The notes: generated by a model from the letters alone, not told the origin. DNA of 64,000 nucleotides from Terriglobia bacterium (GCA_028716525.1 JAQUPQ010000010.1:1-64000); one strand, 5' to 3'; shown: positions 26,346 to 35,548, counted from the stretch's first letter. Translations and numbers: made by a program.

Positions 26346-27146
26346 TCAGTGGGCCGCTTGTTGAAGGGCTCTGACCTGGTCGCTTTTGACAAACTCCCGG
26401 ATTAACGTATCTGAAGAGTTGAAAAAATCGTCCCGCGTCCCGAAAAAGTGGACTCGACCTTCTTCCAGCAGCACGACGCGCTCGGCAACCCGCTGAGTCA
26501 ATTTCAAATCATGGGTCACAACAACCGAGGTCAATTGGTATTGATCATGCAACCGGCGGATCAATTTGGCCACCAGTTGAGACTGGATGGGATCAACCAT
26601 GGTGGTGGGCTCGTCGTAGAGGATCGCTTCCGGCTGGGCGGCCAGTGCCCGCGCAATGGCGACGCCGCGCTTGTGCCCCGTGGAAAGATCCTGCGGGTAG
26701 AGATCCACCAATTCCTCCAAGTCCACCATCTGAAGATACTTGATCGCTTCTTCCCGCGCTTCTTCATCACCCAGGGAGTGCTTTTCACTAATGGCGTAAG
26801 TTACATTCTCTGCCACCGACAGCGAATCGAACAGAGCTCCCGACTGAAAAACCAATGAAATGCGCTGGCGAAGATGGGTAAGTTGCTCCTCCGACATGGT
26901 CGCGACATCCTGGCCCTTCACGAAAATCCGGCCCTTGTCGGGCCTCAAAAATCCCACCAAGTGCATCAACGTGACGCTTTTGCCGACGCCGCTTCGACCT
27001 AAAATCGCCAGCGTCTCTCCGGGACGCAAATCAAAGGAAACATCAAACAACACTTTCTTTTCGCCGAAGGATTTGTAGACGTGTTCGAACTGAACAAAGG
27101 CCGCCCGGGGATCACCCGGGAGAGTTCTGGAATCCGACGTTTGCAT
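26346..27146 (-). CDS. ABC transporter ATP-binding protein, MlaF/Ttg2A type
   Basis: A 266-residue ATPase, probably of a phospholipid (Mla) or toluene-tolerance-type retrograde transporter. It has Walker A GRSGVGKSVT, a Q-loop (SLVFQSGALFDSLSV, where QSGALFDSL is typical for MlaF), and a variant signature LSTGHKRGVAIARAL. Walker B is LYDEPTTMVDP, in which the usual GLDP is replaced by MVDP. The permease (MlaE) and MCE-domain genes are not in the window. It lies 17 bases downstream of mobA on the same strand and is probably cotranscribed with it. A GAGGG ribosome site precedes the ATG. Confidence 0.85.
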   Translation of the reverse strand: MQTSDSRTLPGDPRAAFVQFEHVYKSFGEKKVLFDVSFDLRPGETLAILGRSGVGKSVTLMHLVGFLRPDKGRIFVKGQDVATMSEEQLTHLRQRISLVFQSGALFDSLSVAENVTYAISEKHSLGDEEAREEAIKYLQMVDLEELVDLYPQDLSTGHKRGVAIARALAAQPEAILYDEPTTMVDPIQSQLVAKLIRRLHDQYQLTSVVVTHDLKLTQRVAERVVLLEEGRVHFFGTRDDFFNSSDTLIREFVKSDQVRALQQAAH

Positions 27147-27163
27147 ATCCCTCTTCCATCAAC

Positions 27164-27787
27164 TCAGATTTTGTTTTGCCCCAACATCTGTTTAGCCTCC
27201 GCCCATTGCTCCGGCGTGTTGACGTTGGTAAAAATTCTAAAATCCGGGGAAAACCGGCGGATCTCACCGGTTCCGATCACACGCAGGCGTCCGGCCTTTT
27301 CATAAAAGTCGCTGACCTTGAATTGTTGGGCGGTTATGGCTGTCTCGATAGCCGGCAGACAGGCCCGCGAATACAGCGCGCACAGAGGCTGATACTCGCC
27401 TGTTCCATCGACCGGCACGACCATGTTGGGCCGCTCTGTCAGAGCCGCCCCAATCATGTAGTACAAAAACGGTTCCGTCATGAACGGCAGGTCACAGGCC
27501 AGAATCAATGCGTATTCCTGTTGAGCATGATGAAGGGCGGTCAGAATTCCCCCCAAGGGCCCGCAGGACGGCACCCCATCCTCGAAAATCTCGACATTCA
27601 AACCCGCCCGGTCGTAACGTTCTCGAGGCCCGATTAATGAGACGGATTCACACAACCCTTTCAATAAATTCAATGACCGGGCGGCGAAGGATTGATCGTC
27701 ACAGGTCAGAAGGGCCTTGTCCTCCCGCATGCGGGAACTCTGTCCGCCCGCCAAAACAAAACCGCAAACTGGAGAGGGTTTGACCAT
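27164..27787 (-). CDS. mobA: Molybdenum cofactor guanylyltransferase (MobA-like)
   Basis: A 207-residue nucleotidyltransferase-fold protein that should transfer GMP to molybdopterin. The N-terminal signature FVLAGGQSSRMREDKALL is typical, as is ILACDLPFMTEPFL with the metal-binding Asp. The segment EYQPLCALYSRACLPAIE is also characteristic. Length is normal. It suggests that the organism has bis-MGD molybdoenzymes, although none is encoded here. A CTP-using relative (MocA-type) is a less likely alternative. Confidence 0.85.
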   Translation of the reverse strand: MVKPSPVCGFVLAGGQSSRMREDKALLTCDDQSFAARSLNLLKGLCESVSLIGPRERYDRAGLNVEIFEDGVPSCGPLGGILTALHHAQQEYALILACDLPFMTEPFLYYMIGAALTERPNMVVPVDGTGEYQPLCALYSRACLPAIETAITAQQFKVSDFYEKAGRLRVIGTGEIRRFSPDFRIFTNVNTPEQWAEAKQMLGQNKI

Positions 27788-27849
27788 AGTTAAAGTGCGT
27801 CGATTCTACCAACCCTCGCCGAAATTCGAAATATCTTTGTAAAATGCTT

Positions 27850-27855
27850 TATAAT
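27850..27855 (+). promoter_or_regulatory. TATAAT -10 element upstream of the small Cys/His protein gene
   Basis: A consensus TATAAT lies 32 bases before the ATG at 27887, in the divergent gap between mobA and this gene. A convincing -35 box at the right spacing was not found. Confidence 0.4.
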
Positions 27856-27886
27856 CTAACGGGTATATTCTTCGAGAAGCGAAATC

Positions 27887-28090
27887 ATGAACACGCTCAT
27901 TAAAAAATTGAAGTCCTGCCGTTATTCAACCGCTGCTCAGCCGACGCGGCGCGATGAGCCCTTTCACAACACGCGTCATCATTGCGTCCATCCCGTCATG
28001 AAAGTGGATTGGAAACTCGAGCGCTGCGGCGGTTGCAAATACTACGAACTTATCCCCAAACCGGAAACTCTGCATTCCACCAAGAAGTAA
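27887..28090 (+). CDS. Small Cys/His-rich protein of unknown function
   Basis: A 67-residue basic product with four cysteines and several histidines: C12, an HHCVHP group and a CGGC pair followed by KYYELIPKP. The arrangement suggests a small zinc or redox protein, but no family was recognised. The gene has a TATAAT box upstream and GAGAAG about 8 bases before the ATG. REP- and MITE-like elements follow it. It might be a cryptic small ORF, yet composition and signals favour a real gene. Confidence 0.5.
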   Translation: MNTLIKKLKSCRYSTAAQPTRRDEPFHNTRHHCVHPVMKVDWKLERCGGCKYYELIPKPETLHSTKK

Positions 28091-28164
28091 ATCCCGGGAT
28101 AAGGTCCAAAGGCTCCGGCGGCCCGCTGGCCCAGAGCAACGAACTTTGCTTCCACGTCGAAGAT

Positions 28165-28224
28165 GGGGACAATACACTTTTCTCTTCTGCTCGGCGAAAA
28201 CGAAGGGAGGAAGTGTCTGTTCCC
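28165..28224. repeat. REP-like imperfect inverted repeat, GGGGACA arms
   Basis: GGGGACAATACACTT (28165-28179) is nearly complementary to AAGTGTCTGTTCCC (28211-28224). The arms match those of the perfect element at 46835-46897. Confidence 0.5.
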
Positions 28225-28255
28225 GTGTCATTTCGGGCGCCGCAGGAACCTTTTC

Positions 28256-28406
28256 GGTAGTGGCTCACTTTGAATTTTTTTTCACCACTGGGTGGCGCAC
28301 ACATCGGCCGCCGTGGCGGACGATGTGTGCGTACATCAACAGGGGGACTCCGCACACATGCCTGGAGCGCATGTGTGCGCCACCCCATTCAAAATGAGTC
28401 ACTACC
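28256..28406. mobile_element. MITE-like element with 20-bp terminal inverted repeats
   Basis: A 151-bp non-coding unit. Its ends GGTAGTGGCTCACTTTG (from 28256) and CAAAATGAGTCACTACC (to 28406) are 20-bp inverted repeats with two mismatches. Inside them a second, perfect 14-bp inverted repeat, GGTGGCGCACACAT (28291-28304) and ATGTGTGCGCCACC (28371-28384), is seen. Further ACACAT/ATGTGT pairs lie within. The whole can fold as a long hairpin. No transposase is nearby, so a non-autonomous element or a large REP cluster is the likely nature. Confidence 0.65.
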
Positions 28407-28575
28407 ACCTCTTCAATTCTCTTGACAATTCCGGGTGCCTATATGAACCTAATTTTGCGGCTTCGTTTGGGCAGGCTTCGGCTCCCGAATCTGAAAGAAA
28501 CGCCAGCTAAATTGGGGCTGGCCCAAAACCTCTTCGAATGATCCGCAGTCCTCAGCTCACTCAAACTTTGGAAGA

Positions 28576-29103
28576 ATGAAACCTGTGCACATTTTGCAAA
28601 GGGCACGGCCCTGGCTGCGCGATCTGGTCATCGCCATCGGACTCGCCGCCGTGGTGGTGGTATTTCTCTATCAGCCGGTTCGAGTCGAGGGCGTGTCCAT
28701 GCTGCCTCGCATTCACGACCAGGAACGCCTTTTTATCAACAAGTTTGTGTACCGTCTGCGCCACATCGAACGCGGTGACGTCATTGTCTTTTGGTATCCG
28801 CTCGATCCCCATCGATCCTTCATCAAGCGGGTCATTGGTCTGCCGGGTGAGAGGGTAGAAATCCGTCAAGGAATTGTGTACGTAAACGACAGGCCTCTGC
28901 CCGAACGTTATGTTTCGAAGATTTTCCAATGCAGTGACAACGAGCCGCCTTTGATGGTGGCCCCGGGTCATTATTACGTACTGGGGGACCACCGCAATTC
29001 CTCAAACGACAGCCGCACCTGGGGCTTGGTGCCACAGGAAGATATTTACGGCAAGGCGACCCTGAGCTATTGGCCGCTCGACAAGTTTGGATGGATTCAA
29101 TAA
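28576..29103 (+). CDS. lepB: Signal peptidase I
   Basis: A 175-residue inner-membrane serine protease that removes Sec and Tat signal peptides. A single N-terminal helix (about 17-33) is followed by the catalytic Ser41 in EGVSMLP and the general base Lys84 in SFIKRVIGLPG. The C-terminal box GDHRNSSNDSR is also present. It is short, like the compact Gram-positive or Acidobacteria-type enzymes, with a small beta-domain insert. It lies 9 bases upstream of carA and is probably cotranscribed with it. Confidence 0.93.
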   Translation: MKPVHILQRARPWLRDLVIAIGLAAVVVVFLYQPVRVEGVSMLPRIHDQERLFINKFVYRLRHIERGDVIVFWYPLDPHRSFIKRVIGLPGERVEIRQGIVYVNDRPLPERYVSKIFQCSDNEPPLMVAPGHYYVLGDHRNSSNDSRTWGLVPQEDIYGKATLSYWPLDKFGWIQ

Positions 29104-29112
29104 CTCCAATCG

Positions 29113-30282
29113 ATGAATTCTCACACCGCCATACTCGCACTTGAAGACGGCCGGCTCTTCAAAGGCCGGGCGTTCGGGGCTCCCCTCGAACGGACCGGTG
29201 AAATAATTTTCAACACGTCCCTCTCCGGGTACCAAGAGATTTTCACCGATCCCTCCTATTGCGGTCAGATTGTTGTCCTCACCAATCCCGAGATCGGCAA
29301 TTACGGACTTAACGAACTCGATCAGGAATCCAGGAAGCCCTTTATCGAAGGGCTGGTGGTTCGCGAATACTCGCCGATAGCGTCCAATTGGCGTTCGGAG
29401 ATCCGCATCGACGATTATTTGAAAAAGCACAATGTGCCCGCTGTTTCTGAGATCGATACGCGCGCCCTAGTGCGGCATCTGCGCGAGTGTGGAGCCATGC
29501 GTGCTGTCATTTCCTCCCGGGATCCCGATACCCGCAGTTTGATCGAAAAAGCGCGCCATTCCCCTTCCATGGTGGGCCTGGATTTGGCTCAAGTCGTCAC
29601 TTGCAGTCAACCCTATGACTGGAAGAAGGCGAGCGTCAACTTGTCAGAACCGAAAAACGGGAGCCACTCGAAGAGCCCTCTGCCTCCCACAGGAAAGACC
29701 CTCAGAGAGTCTAAAGGCTTGTTTCGAGTCGTTGCTTATGATTTTGGCATCAAGCACAATATTTTGCGGCGGCTGGTGGATGCGGGATGTGATGTTACAG
29801 TTGTTCCGGCGAAAACTTCGGCCGACGATGTGCTGACGTTGAAGCCGGATGGCATCTTTCTTTCCAACGGACCCGGCGATCCCGAGCCGGTTTCTTACGC
29901 CGTCCATGCCATTAAAAATCTTCTGGGGAAAAAACCCATCTTCGGCATTTGTTTAGGTCACCAGCTGATCGGGTTGGCCCTGGGCGGGAAAACCTACAAA
30001 TTGAAATTCGGGCATCATGGCGGAAATCAGCCCGTCAAGAATCTGCTCACGGGCCGGGTTGAGATCACAGCCCAAAATCATGGATTCGCAGTCGACCCGG
30101 ACTCATTGAATGCGAATGACGTCGAGATCACCCACGTTAATCTCAACGACCAGACGTGCGAAGGATTGCGCCATCGTTCCCTACCGGTGTTTTCAGTTCA
30201 ATATCATCCCGAGGCTTCTCCCGGCCCGCACGACGCCGGATATCTCTTCAATGACTTCATTCGGCTGATGTCAAACTCATGA
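29113..30282 (+). CDS. carA: Carbamoyl-phosphate synthase small (glutaminase) subunit
   Basis: A 389-residue amidotransferase subunit that supplies ammonia to CarB for carbamoyl phosphate (pyrimidine and arginine synthesis). The N-terminal domain has [17 protein letters not shown]. The class I glutaminase domain has the nucleophile Cys in [10 protein letters not shown] and the His-Glu pair in [23 protein letters not shown] is also typical. Length is normal. There is no clear ribosome site, so translation may be coupled to lepB. The large subunit gene lies 5.8 kb away on the same strand. Confidence 0.96.
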   Translation: MNSHTAILALEDGRLFKGRAFGAPLERTGEIIFNTSLSGYQEIFTDPSYCGQIVVLTNPEIGNYGLNELDQESRKPFIEGLVVREYSPIASNWRSEIRIDDYLKKHNVPAVSEIDTRALVRHLRECGAMRAVISSRDPDTRSLIEKARHSPSMVGLDLAQVVTCSQPYDWKKASVNLSEPKNGSHSKSPLPPTGKTLRESKGLFRVVAYDFGIKHNILRRLVDAGCDVTVVPAKTSADDVLTLKPDGIFLSNGPGDPEPVSYAVHAIKNLLGKKPIFGICLGHQLIGLALGGKTYKLKFGHHGGNQPVKNLLTGRVEITAQNHGFAVDPDSLNANDVEITHVNLNDQTCEGLRHRSLPVFSVQYHPEASPGPHDAGYLFNDFIRLMSNS

Positions 30283-30595
30283 TCCCCGGGTGAAGCTGAA
30301 CGCATTTTCTGACCCACAGGGTGTAATTCACCCATCTACCCGTTGACGTCCCCGCTCGCAGGTGACCCACACGTTGCTTGGATGCTGGGAGGTCTTATGT
30401 CAGAGCAAGGGTGGGCGCAGAAGTAGTCTGCGGTCGTACTCCTCGAAGAAAACTCGTTCCTTCGAATTTCAGGCTGTGTCCTTGGGGTCATATCGCTGCC
30501 TTGATCGGCCAGCCCCAATAAAAAATGGCCGGCCCCAAACCGCGGCCGGCCAAAAATCTATTAGGTCAATCTAAATCCAATCGCGTCTCTTTGCC
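30283..30595. other. Intergenic region between carA and the convergent secreted-protein gene
   Basis: No gene is supported in these 313 bases. A small hairpin GGGTG-TAATT-CACCC lies at about 30319-30333, and the terminator at 30526-30551 closes the region. Confidence 0.5.
30526..30551 (-). terminator. Intrinsic terminator of the minus-strand secreted-protein gene
   Basis: TGGCCGGCC (30526-30534) pairs perfectly with GGCCGGCCA (30543-30551). The plus strand has an A run before the stem, which reads as a T run on the minus strand. A shorter A run on the other side allows weak bidirectional use. Confidence 0.8.
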
Positions 30596-32077
30596 CTACT
30601 GACCGGGGCACTTGCAACTTGGAGCGGGAACCTGGGGGCCAGAGAAAAATCCTATTCCGGGTCCCGCACCTCCACCTCCGGTCTGAGTGCAGGTATTGAA
30701 GGCGGCTTTGATGAACTGCCCTCCTCCAAAATTGAACAACACGAAATTACAGGGTCCGAACGGAACTATTGTCCCGGTCCCCGTCAGACTTGTTCCACCG
30801 CAACTCTGCAATTGATATTCACCGGTCACGGAATTGACCCTGATAAGATTGTTTCCCGACAGGATGCAGGAATTAAATACGCCTATCTGGAAAACCAGGG
30901 CGGAATTGGGATCCGAGGCATAGACCGACTCGGAATCCGCCGCCAAGCGAACATTATTCGACGTTGCAACATTGCCTTGTTGATCATCGATATTCGTATA
31001 CAGCTGCGGGGAACCGAGATTCCCGGTTGAAGGGTCAATGGGCATGCGGAAAAGCTGCACGGTTGATCCACGAAAATCAGGATTTTCCCTTTTAAAAGAA
31101 CCTCCACCATTTGCCGCCGCGTAAAGATTGTTGCCCAAAACTACCATTCCGCCATGGCTCCACCGTTGTGATGAAAAGTTGAACGGGGTGATATGGTGGC
31201 TCCCACCTGCGGTATCCACGTTTTGTAGATCGACACTAAAGAAATCACTGTCACCGTCACTATTGATAAAGGCAAATCGATTATCTTGACTGAGAGAGAT
31301 GGCGTCCAGGTCAAAGTCAAACACGTCGTTACAATCTCCCAAGGAGACGGCATCTGTGACATTCACTGACCCGTCATTGGCAATGGGAAGGGCGACGAGC
31401 CCTGTGTCATCTTCCTGAGTAACTAAAAGTGTCTTCCCCGACCAGTTGCTTCGGACAAACGGGAAAGTATTCCCCCCAATAGTAAGCGGACTGCCTGTCG
31501 GGGTCGTGGAGAAGAAAGGCACCCCGTTTCTGAACCTCGGGCCCCCATTCATCACCACCACTCCTTCCACATTGTTGAGAACGGCTGAACTCCCTGCAGG
31601 GCAATCACCAGAACCACCGGAAATGCCACTGGCAGTTCCCAAGGAAACCCCGGATCCGCTTCCGGTAACCGGAATTCCGTAGACTTCTGATTCACATTCA
31701 TTCGCAAAGAACAGCAGATTGGTTCCGTTGCTCAGGGAAGTGAAGGTGATTCCCTCATTTGTATTGCAACTTCCCCCGGGCGACCCACCCACGGGAAGAA
31801 ATTGGAAGGTGCCTGGGGTGGACCCGCTGGGTCCAGTTGACCCGAAAATTGCGCCGCCCTGCACAAGAAACAAATTGCCGGCACCAAGCCCAGTGGCGTG
31901 AGTATTACCTATGCCACAAGGTGACGAAATATTTGAGTTGGCCCTTTTAGAGCACCCCCCTTCAGCGTCAGCCCACACCCGCACAGTCGGGCCGCCCAAA
32001 GCCTGATGGATTGCTGGAGCGATGAACAATCCTACTGCAATAAAGAATACTTTCCAAAACCCGTACGTGTTTTTCAT
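30596..32077 (-). CDS. Secreted, Cys-containing protein of unknown function, possibly beta-propeller-like
   Basis: A 493-residue product with a clear signal peptide (hydrophobic stretch at 10-27, cleavage near AIHQALGG). The mature part is rich in Gly, Ser, Thr and Asn. It carries repeated motifs such as NLFLVQGGAIFG, NLLFFANECESEV, NRFAFINSDGDSDFFSVDL and NNLYAAANGGGSF that look like blades of a beta propeller. It has about ten cysteines, including a C-terminal CKCPGQ, which suggests disulfides. No catalytic motif was recognised. It lies in the block that separates carA from carB and has its own terminator, so it may be a later arrival. Confidence 0.7.
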   Translation of the reverse strand: MKNTYGFWKVFFIAVGLFIAPAIHQALGGPTVRVWADAEGGCSKRANSNISSPCGIGNTHATGLGAGNLFLVQGGAIFGSTGPSGSTPGTFQFLPVGGSPGGSCNTNEGITFTSLSNGTNLLFFANECESEVYGIPVTGSGSGVSLGTASGISGGSGDCPAGSSAVLNNVEGVVVMNGGPRFRNGVPFFSTTPTGSPLTIGGNTFPFVRSNWSGKTLLVTQEDDTGLVALPIANDGSVNVTDAVSLGDCNDVFDFDLDAISLSQDNRFAFINSDGDSDFFSVDLQNVDTAGGSHHITPFNFSSQRWSHGGMVVLGNNLYAAANGGGSFKRENPDFRGSTVQLFRMPIDPSTGNLGSPQLYTNIDDQQGNVATSNNVRLAADSESVYASDPNSALVFQIGVFNSCILSGNNLIRVNSVTGEYQLQSCGGTSLTGTGTIVPFGPCNFVLFNFGGGQFIKAAFNTCTQTGGGGAGPGIGFFSGPQVPAPSCKCPGQ

Positions 32078-32378
32078 CGTGGTTTCTCCTGTTGTTTCTT
32101 GTTTTTAAACTCCCTGAAAAGTCGCAAGATCGTGCAACGCGTTATGGCGAACCTGAAACGCAAATTACCCGCATAATCTAATTCGAAAATTCCGTCGGCT
32201 TGAACTGCTGAACTAAGCTAGGATGAAGTGAAGGGTAGGAAATTTGGTCCCAAGCTCTTCTTGCTTCAACAACCTAAATGCAGATTTCACGTCCCACAAG
32301 TCATAAGAAATATAAGTTTATATGGCGACAATTCTACAGAGAGAATTGAGGAAAGTCAATGTGATAAATTGATGTTCG
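32078..32378. other. Divergent intergenic region upstream of the secreted-protein gene
   Basis: About 300 bases that must hold the promoter and ribosome site of the minus-strand gene (AGGAGAAACC lies before its ATG). No conserved element was recognised apart from ordinary AT-rich sequence. Confidence 0.4.
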
Positions 32379-32600
32379 ATGGATCGTCACATCATCGAAC
32401 CTGTCATGGGAAAGTCCTGGATGAAAAATCTTACGCGTATCACCCGGACAATTGGTGGCGAATTCGCCGTGAACGGCGAAATCGCGACGGTAGAAGAGCA
32501 AAGCGGCGCCGTCATTCGCCTCGACAGCGGCAAGCCCGCGCGTGTGCCGCTCGCCCTACGTGAAAAATTTGCACGCGCCACGGGCACCGCGGCCGGCTGA
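32379..32600 (+). CDS. Small hypothetical protein
   Basis: A product of up to 73 residues with the body GGEFAVNGEIATVEEQSGAVIRLDSGKP, likely a small beta-rich domain, followed by a helical end (LALREKFARATG). Three in-frame ATG codons (32379, 32406, 32421) compete and none has a convincing ribosome site. Codon use looks like that of neighbouring genes. No family was recognised. It lies ahead of the DUF6600-like gene but 230 bases away. Confidence 0.4.
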   Translation: MDRHIIEPVMGKSWMKNLTRITRTIGGEFAVNGEIATVEEQSGAVIRLDSGKPARVPLALREKFARATGTAAG

Positions 32601-32831
32601 TGGCATCCCGGACCCTGCCCACCTCCATCTGCTTGCCCCGCAACAATCCAGCCAAATCACTACATGTCGGGAAGATTGTCGATCCTCGGGACGTCCTCCT
32701 CCATGGATCCTGATTTGACAACGGTTAACCCTTCCGCGAAAATTAGCGTCTAACCAACCTGTGCCAACGAATCGGAGTCCGAACCATGCACAGTGCCTGG
32801 TTCGTAAAGAACATGAAGCGTGGAGGACCAT

Positions 32832-34751
32832 ATGAATATCGCGCGCATCGTACGCAAAGTTGCTTTGGCTGTGACCGTGATCTGCTGTGGCTCACTTATT
32901 CTCCGGGCCGATCCTCCCGGACGTGTCGGTCGAATTAATTTTATTCAAGGCCCTGTTTCATTTCGACCCGCCACCGTGGATGACTGGGGGCCGGCCACTC
33001 CCAATTACCCTTTAACAACGGGGGACCATCTGTGGACCGATCAAGGCTCCCGCACAGAAATTCACATCGGTTCGACGGCCATTCGCATGGCCGATCAAAC
33101 CGAAATTGGATTCTTGAACCTGAGCGACGAGGCCATACAAATCCGCCTTTCCCAGGGATCCCTGAACCTCCGTGTTCGTCATTTTGACGCGGATGACGCT
33201 TACGAAGTAGATACACCAAATGTGGCGGTTTCCTTGTTGCGTCCGGGGAGTTACCGCATCGATGTGGATCCGGACGGCGATACCAACGTGAGTGTCGTTC
33301 AAGGCGAGGCCGAAGTGACCGCCAATGCTTCCGCCTTTTCGGTCTATCCTCGCCAGGTCGCCATCATTACGGGAATCGACCAGCCGACTTACGATATCCG
33401 TCCTGTAGGTCCGCCGGACGGCTGGGATCAATGGTGTCTTAATCGCGATCGCCGCGAAGATCATATCTCCTCACTTCGATACGTTTCAGCGGACATGGTC
33501 GGCTATGAGGATCTCGATACCTACGGCACGTGGCACGCGACGCCTGAATATGGCTCGGTGTGGTTTCCAACGTCCGTGGCCCAGGGGTGGGCACCCTATC
33601 GTTTTGGACACTGGGTGTGGGTAGAACCTTGGGGATGGACTTGGGTCGATGACGCTCCTTGGGGATTCGCGCCCTTCCATTATGGGCGTTGGGTGTTCAT
33701 CGACGATACCTGGGGTTGGATCCCGGGAACCTACGTTGCTCGCCCGGTCTATGCTCCCGCCTTGGTGGCTTTCATCGGAGGAAGGAACTGGAACATCTCC
33801 ATCGGCGTTGGCGGGGGCGTTGGCGTCGGATGGTTTCCATTGGGGCCGCATGAACTTTATGTGCCTTCCTACGCCGTGAGCACGACCTACATTCGAAATG
33901 TGAATGTCACCAACGTGAACGTCACGAACATCAATGTTCAAAATATCAACGTCACGCGAATTAATTACGTTAACCGAACCGTTCCCAACGCAGTAACCGT
34001 GGTTCCACAACAAGCTTTTGGCCGTACGGAGTCGGCGGCAAAAGCCCGCATTGCGGTGAACAGTCGTGAGGTTATTTCCGCTCCGGTAACCGGAACGACG
34101 GCCCCCGTGACGCCTCGAGTCGAAAATGTGTTGGGCCGGCCCGAGTCCGGGAGCAAGGAAGTTCCTCGTCCTCCCAGCACCGTGGTGCAACGTCCCGTGG
34201 TGGCGCACATGCCTCCGCCTCAGCACCCTGCACCGTTTGAGGCGCGACAGCCGGCCAATCAAGGAAATCAGCAACCTCCGGTGAATCGGCGGGGCGAGGA
34301 AGCTCCCAAGGCAGCTGCGCCGCCGCAAAGCCCGAATCGCGTCTCTCCGACTTTTCCAAGTCAAGGCCAACCCGTGAATCCGCGGCCAGAAGAAACACCA
34401 AAAACAGTTCAGCCCCAGCCACGGCCCAGTCCCACTCCTCCGCAGAATCAAGAAAACCAGGGGCGCCCGGCCAATCCCCGGTTCGAGGAGAATCGGCGAC
34501 CGATCACTCCACAGCAGCCGCAGCAGCCGCAGCAGCCGCAGCCAAACCAGCGGCCGGCCAACGTCAGACCCGCGGTTCCGCCACGCCCTGCCGAAGGCGG
34601 AGCCCCTCCGGCCATGCAACCGGCTCGACCGGGAATCACTCCTCCTCATCCCGCTGCACCCAAAGAGCGCCCCGAGGCGAGAAAGGGATCCGACGAGCAG
34701 AACAAGAACGATAAGAACAAGGAGAATCCGCGCAAAGAGGACCGGAAATAA
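32832..34751 (+). CDS. Secreted FecR/DUF6600-like protein with W-G-x-W motifs and a proline-rich tail
   Basis: A 639-residue exported protein. It has a signal peptide (VALAVTVICCGSLILRA) and a FecR-like beta domain (about 30-190). A YXWGxW-type region follows with FGHWVWVEPWGWTWVDDAPWG and YGRWVFIDDTWGWIPG. A run of N-x-N-V units (NVNVTNVNVTNINV) precedes a roughly 250-residue Pro/Gln/Arg-rich, charged tail. Such proteins are common in Acidobacteriota and are probably envelope-associated; their role is unknown. GGAGG at 32822-32826 points to the ATG at 32832 rather than the earlier one at 32820. A terminator follows at 34843. Confidence 0.85.
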   Translation: MNIARIVRKVALAVTVICCGSLILRADPPGRVGRINFIQGPVSFRPATVDDWGPATPNYPLTTGDHLWTDQGSRTEIHIGSTAIRMADQTEIGFLNLSDEAIQIRLSQGSLNLRVRHFDADDAYEVDTPNVAVSLLRPGSYRIDVDPDGDTNVSVVQGEAEVTANASAFSVYPRQVAIITGIDQPTYDIRPVGPPDGWDQWCLNRDRREDHISSLRYVSADMVGYEDLDTYGTWHATPEYGSVWFPTSVAQGWAPYRFGHWVWVEPWGWTWVDDAPWGFAPFHYGRWVFIDDTWGWIPGTYVARPVYAPALVAFIGGRNWNISIGVGGGVGVGWFPLGPHELYVPSYAVSTTYIRNVNVTNVNVTNINVQNINVTRINYVNRTVPNAVTVVPQQAFGRTESAAKARIAVNSREVISAPVTGTTAPVTPRVENVLGRPESGSKEVPRPPSTVVQRPVVAHMPPPQHPAPFEARQPANQGNQQPPVNRRGEEAPKAAAPPQSPNRVSPTFPSQGQPVNPRPEETPKTVQPQPRPSPTPPQNQENQGRPANPRFEENRRPITPQQPQQPQQPQPNQRPANVRPAVPPRPAEGGAPPAMQPARPGITPPHPAAPKERPEARKGSDEQNKNDKNKENPRKEDRK

Positions 34752-34842
34752 AGCGGCGTTTTGCCTCTCTGCAAATGGCTTTGAGATGAGATTGGGGTCT
34801 TGACTTCATGAAGAGACACCAAAGCCTCTTAAAAGGTATGAC

Positions 34843-34880
34843 GAAGCGCTGCGTCCAAGAAACCGCAGCGCTTCTTTAAT
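34843..34880 (+). terminator. Intrinsic terminator after the DUF6600-like gene
   Basis: GAAGCGCTGCG (34843-34853) pairs perfectly with CGCAGCGCTTC (34864-34874) and is followed by TTTAAT. Confidence 0.85.
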
Positions 34881-35003
34881 TTATGCGCGACTTTGACCGA
34901 AGCCTCCATCACATTTCGAGAGATTGCTGGTGAAACAAGAGATTCTCGTGATTCGCATAGCATTCGTCCATGTCTCGACGCATAGGCAATTAACCAACCT
35001 CTC

Positions 35004-35032
35004 TTGACTCGCTGCTTTCCCCGGCGTACGCT
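35004..35032 (+). promoter_or_regulatory. Possible promoter for the four-helix-bundle gene
   Basis: TTGACT (35004-35009) and TACGCT (35027-35032) are 17 bases apart. The -35 is good and the -10 is weak. Confidence 0.35.
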
Positions 35033-35164
35033 TCTTTCGAACTTGTTTGTGAGCAAAGTTCCGCACGACTACCCCCCTTAAAAACTAACAGAGTCGAACT
35101 GCTCTTCTCTCGAGGTCGAAGACCCCAGGAAAGGATGGAAAATGAACTTCAGAAACAGCGGAAA

Positions 35165-35204
35165 GTCGGACTGGTCCGACTCGTCGGAGGTGTCGGATCA
35201 GTCC
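35165..35204 (+). repeat. First 9-nt repeat cluster (GTCSGANNN), codes SDx units
   Basis: Units GTCGGACTG, GTCCGACTC, GTCGGAGGT and GTCGGATCA follow in tandem, each 9 bases, and a partial unit follows. They encode SDW, SDS, SEV and SDQ. Confidence 0.8.
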
Positions 35205-35548
35205 AAATGCAAACTCATTCCAAAGCATGGCGGCTATCGCAAGCTGCGAAGTTTTCAAGCAGCCCAACTGGTGTACGACGGCACCGCCATCTTCTGTGAA
35301 CGTTTTGTGGACAAACGCTCCCGTACGCACGATCAAATGGTGCAGGCCGCGCGCAGCGGCGTGCAAAACATCGCCGAGGGCAGTATGGCCTCTGCCACCT
35401 CCAAGAAGACCGAGTTGAAACTGACCGGCGTGGCCCGCGCCAGCCTTGAGGAACTGCTGCTCGATTACCAAGATTTTCTCCGGCAGCATGGTCTGCGACA
35501 GTGGGACAAAAACTCGCCCCAGGCGCTGGCAGTCAGAAGAAAGTACAT

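Larger units (their letters stand above)
28091..28575. other. Gene-free stretch holding two inverted-repeat elements
   Basis: 485 bases between the small Cys/His gene and lepB. It contains the REP-like palindrome at 28165-28224 and the MITE-like element at 28256-28406. After them comes ordinary upstream sequence of lepB, with a TTGACA at 28422 but no well-spaced -10 box. Confidence 0.6.
34752..35141. other. Intergenic region after the DUF6600-like gene
   Basis: 390 bases with the terminator at 34843-34880 and a promoter-like pair at 35004-35032. No gene is supported in the rest. Confidence 0.5.

Noticed and set aside
28146-28397. Several 70-110-codon ORFs on both strands over the MITE-like element
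   Set aside because: They consist of inverted-repeat DNA and have no start signals.
32379-32600. Small ORF as part of an operon with the DUF6600-like gene
   Set aside because: A 230-base gap and separate ribosome site give no support for coupling. It was kept only as a low-confidence gene.
33486-34649. 387-codon minus-strand ORF opposite the DUF6600-like gene
   Set aside because: Arg/Gly/Ser-rich mirror of a proline-rich coding strand. The plus frame has a signal peptide and known motifs.
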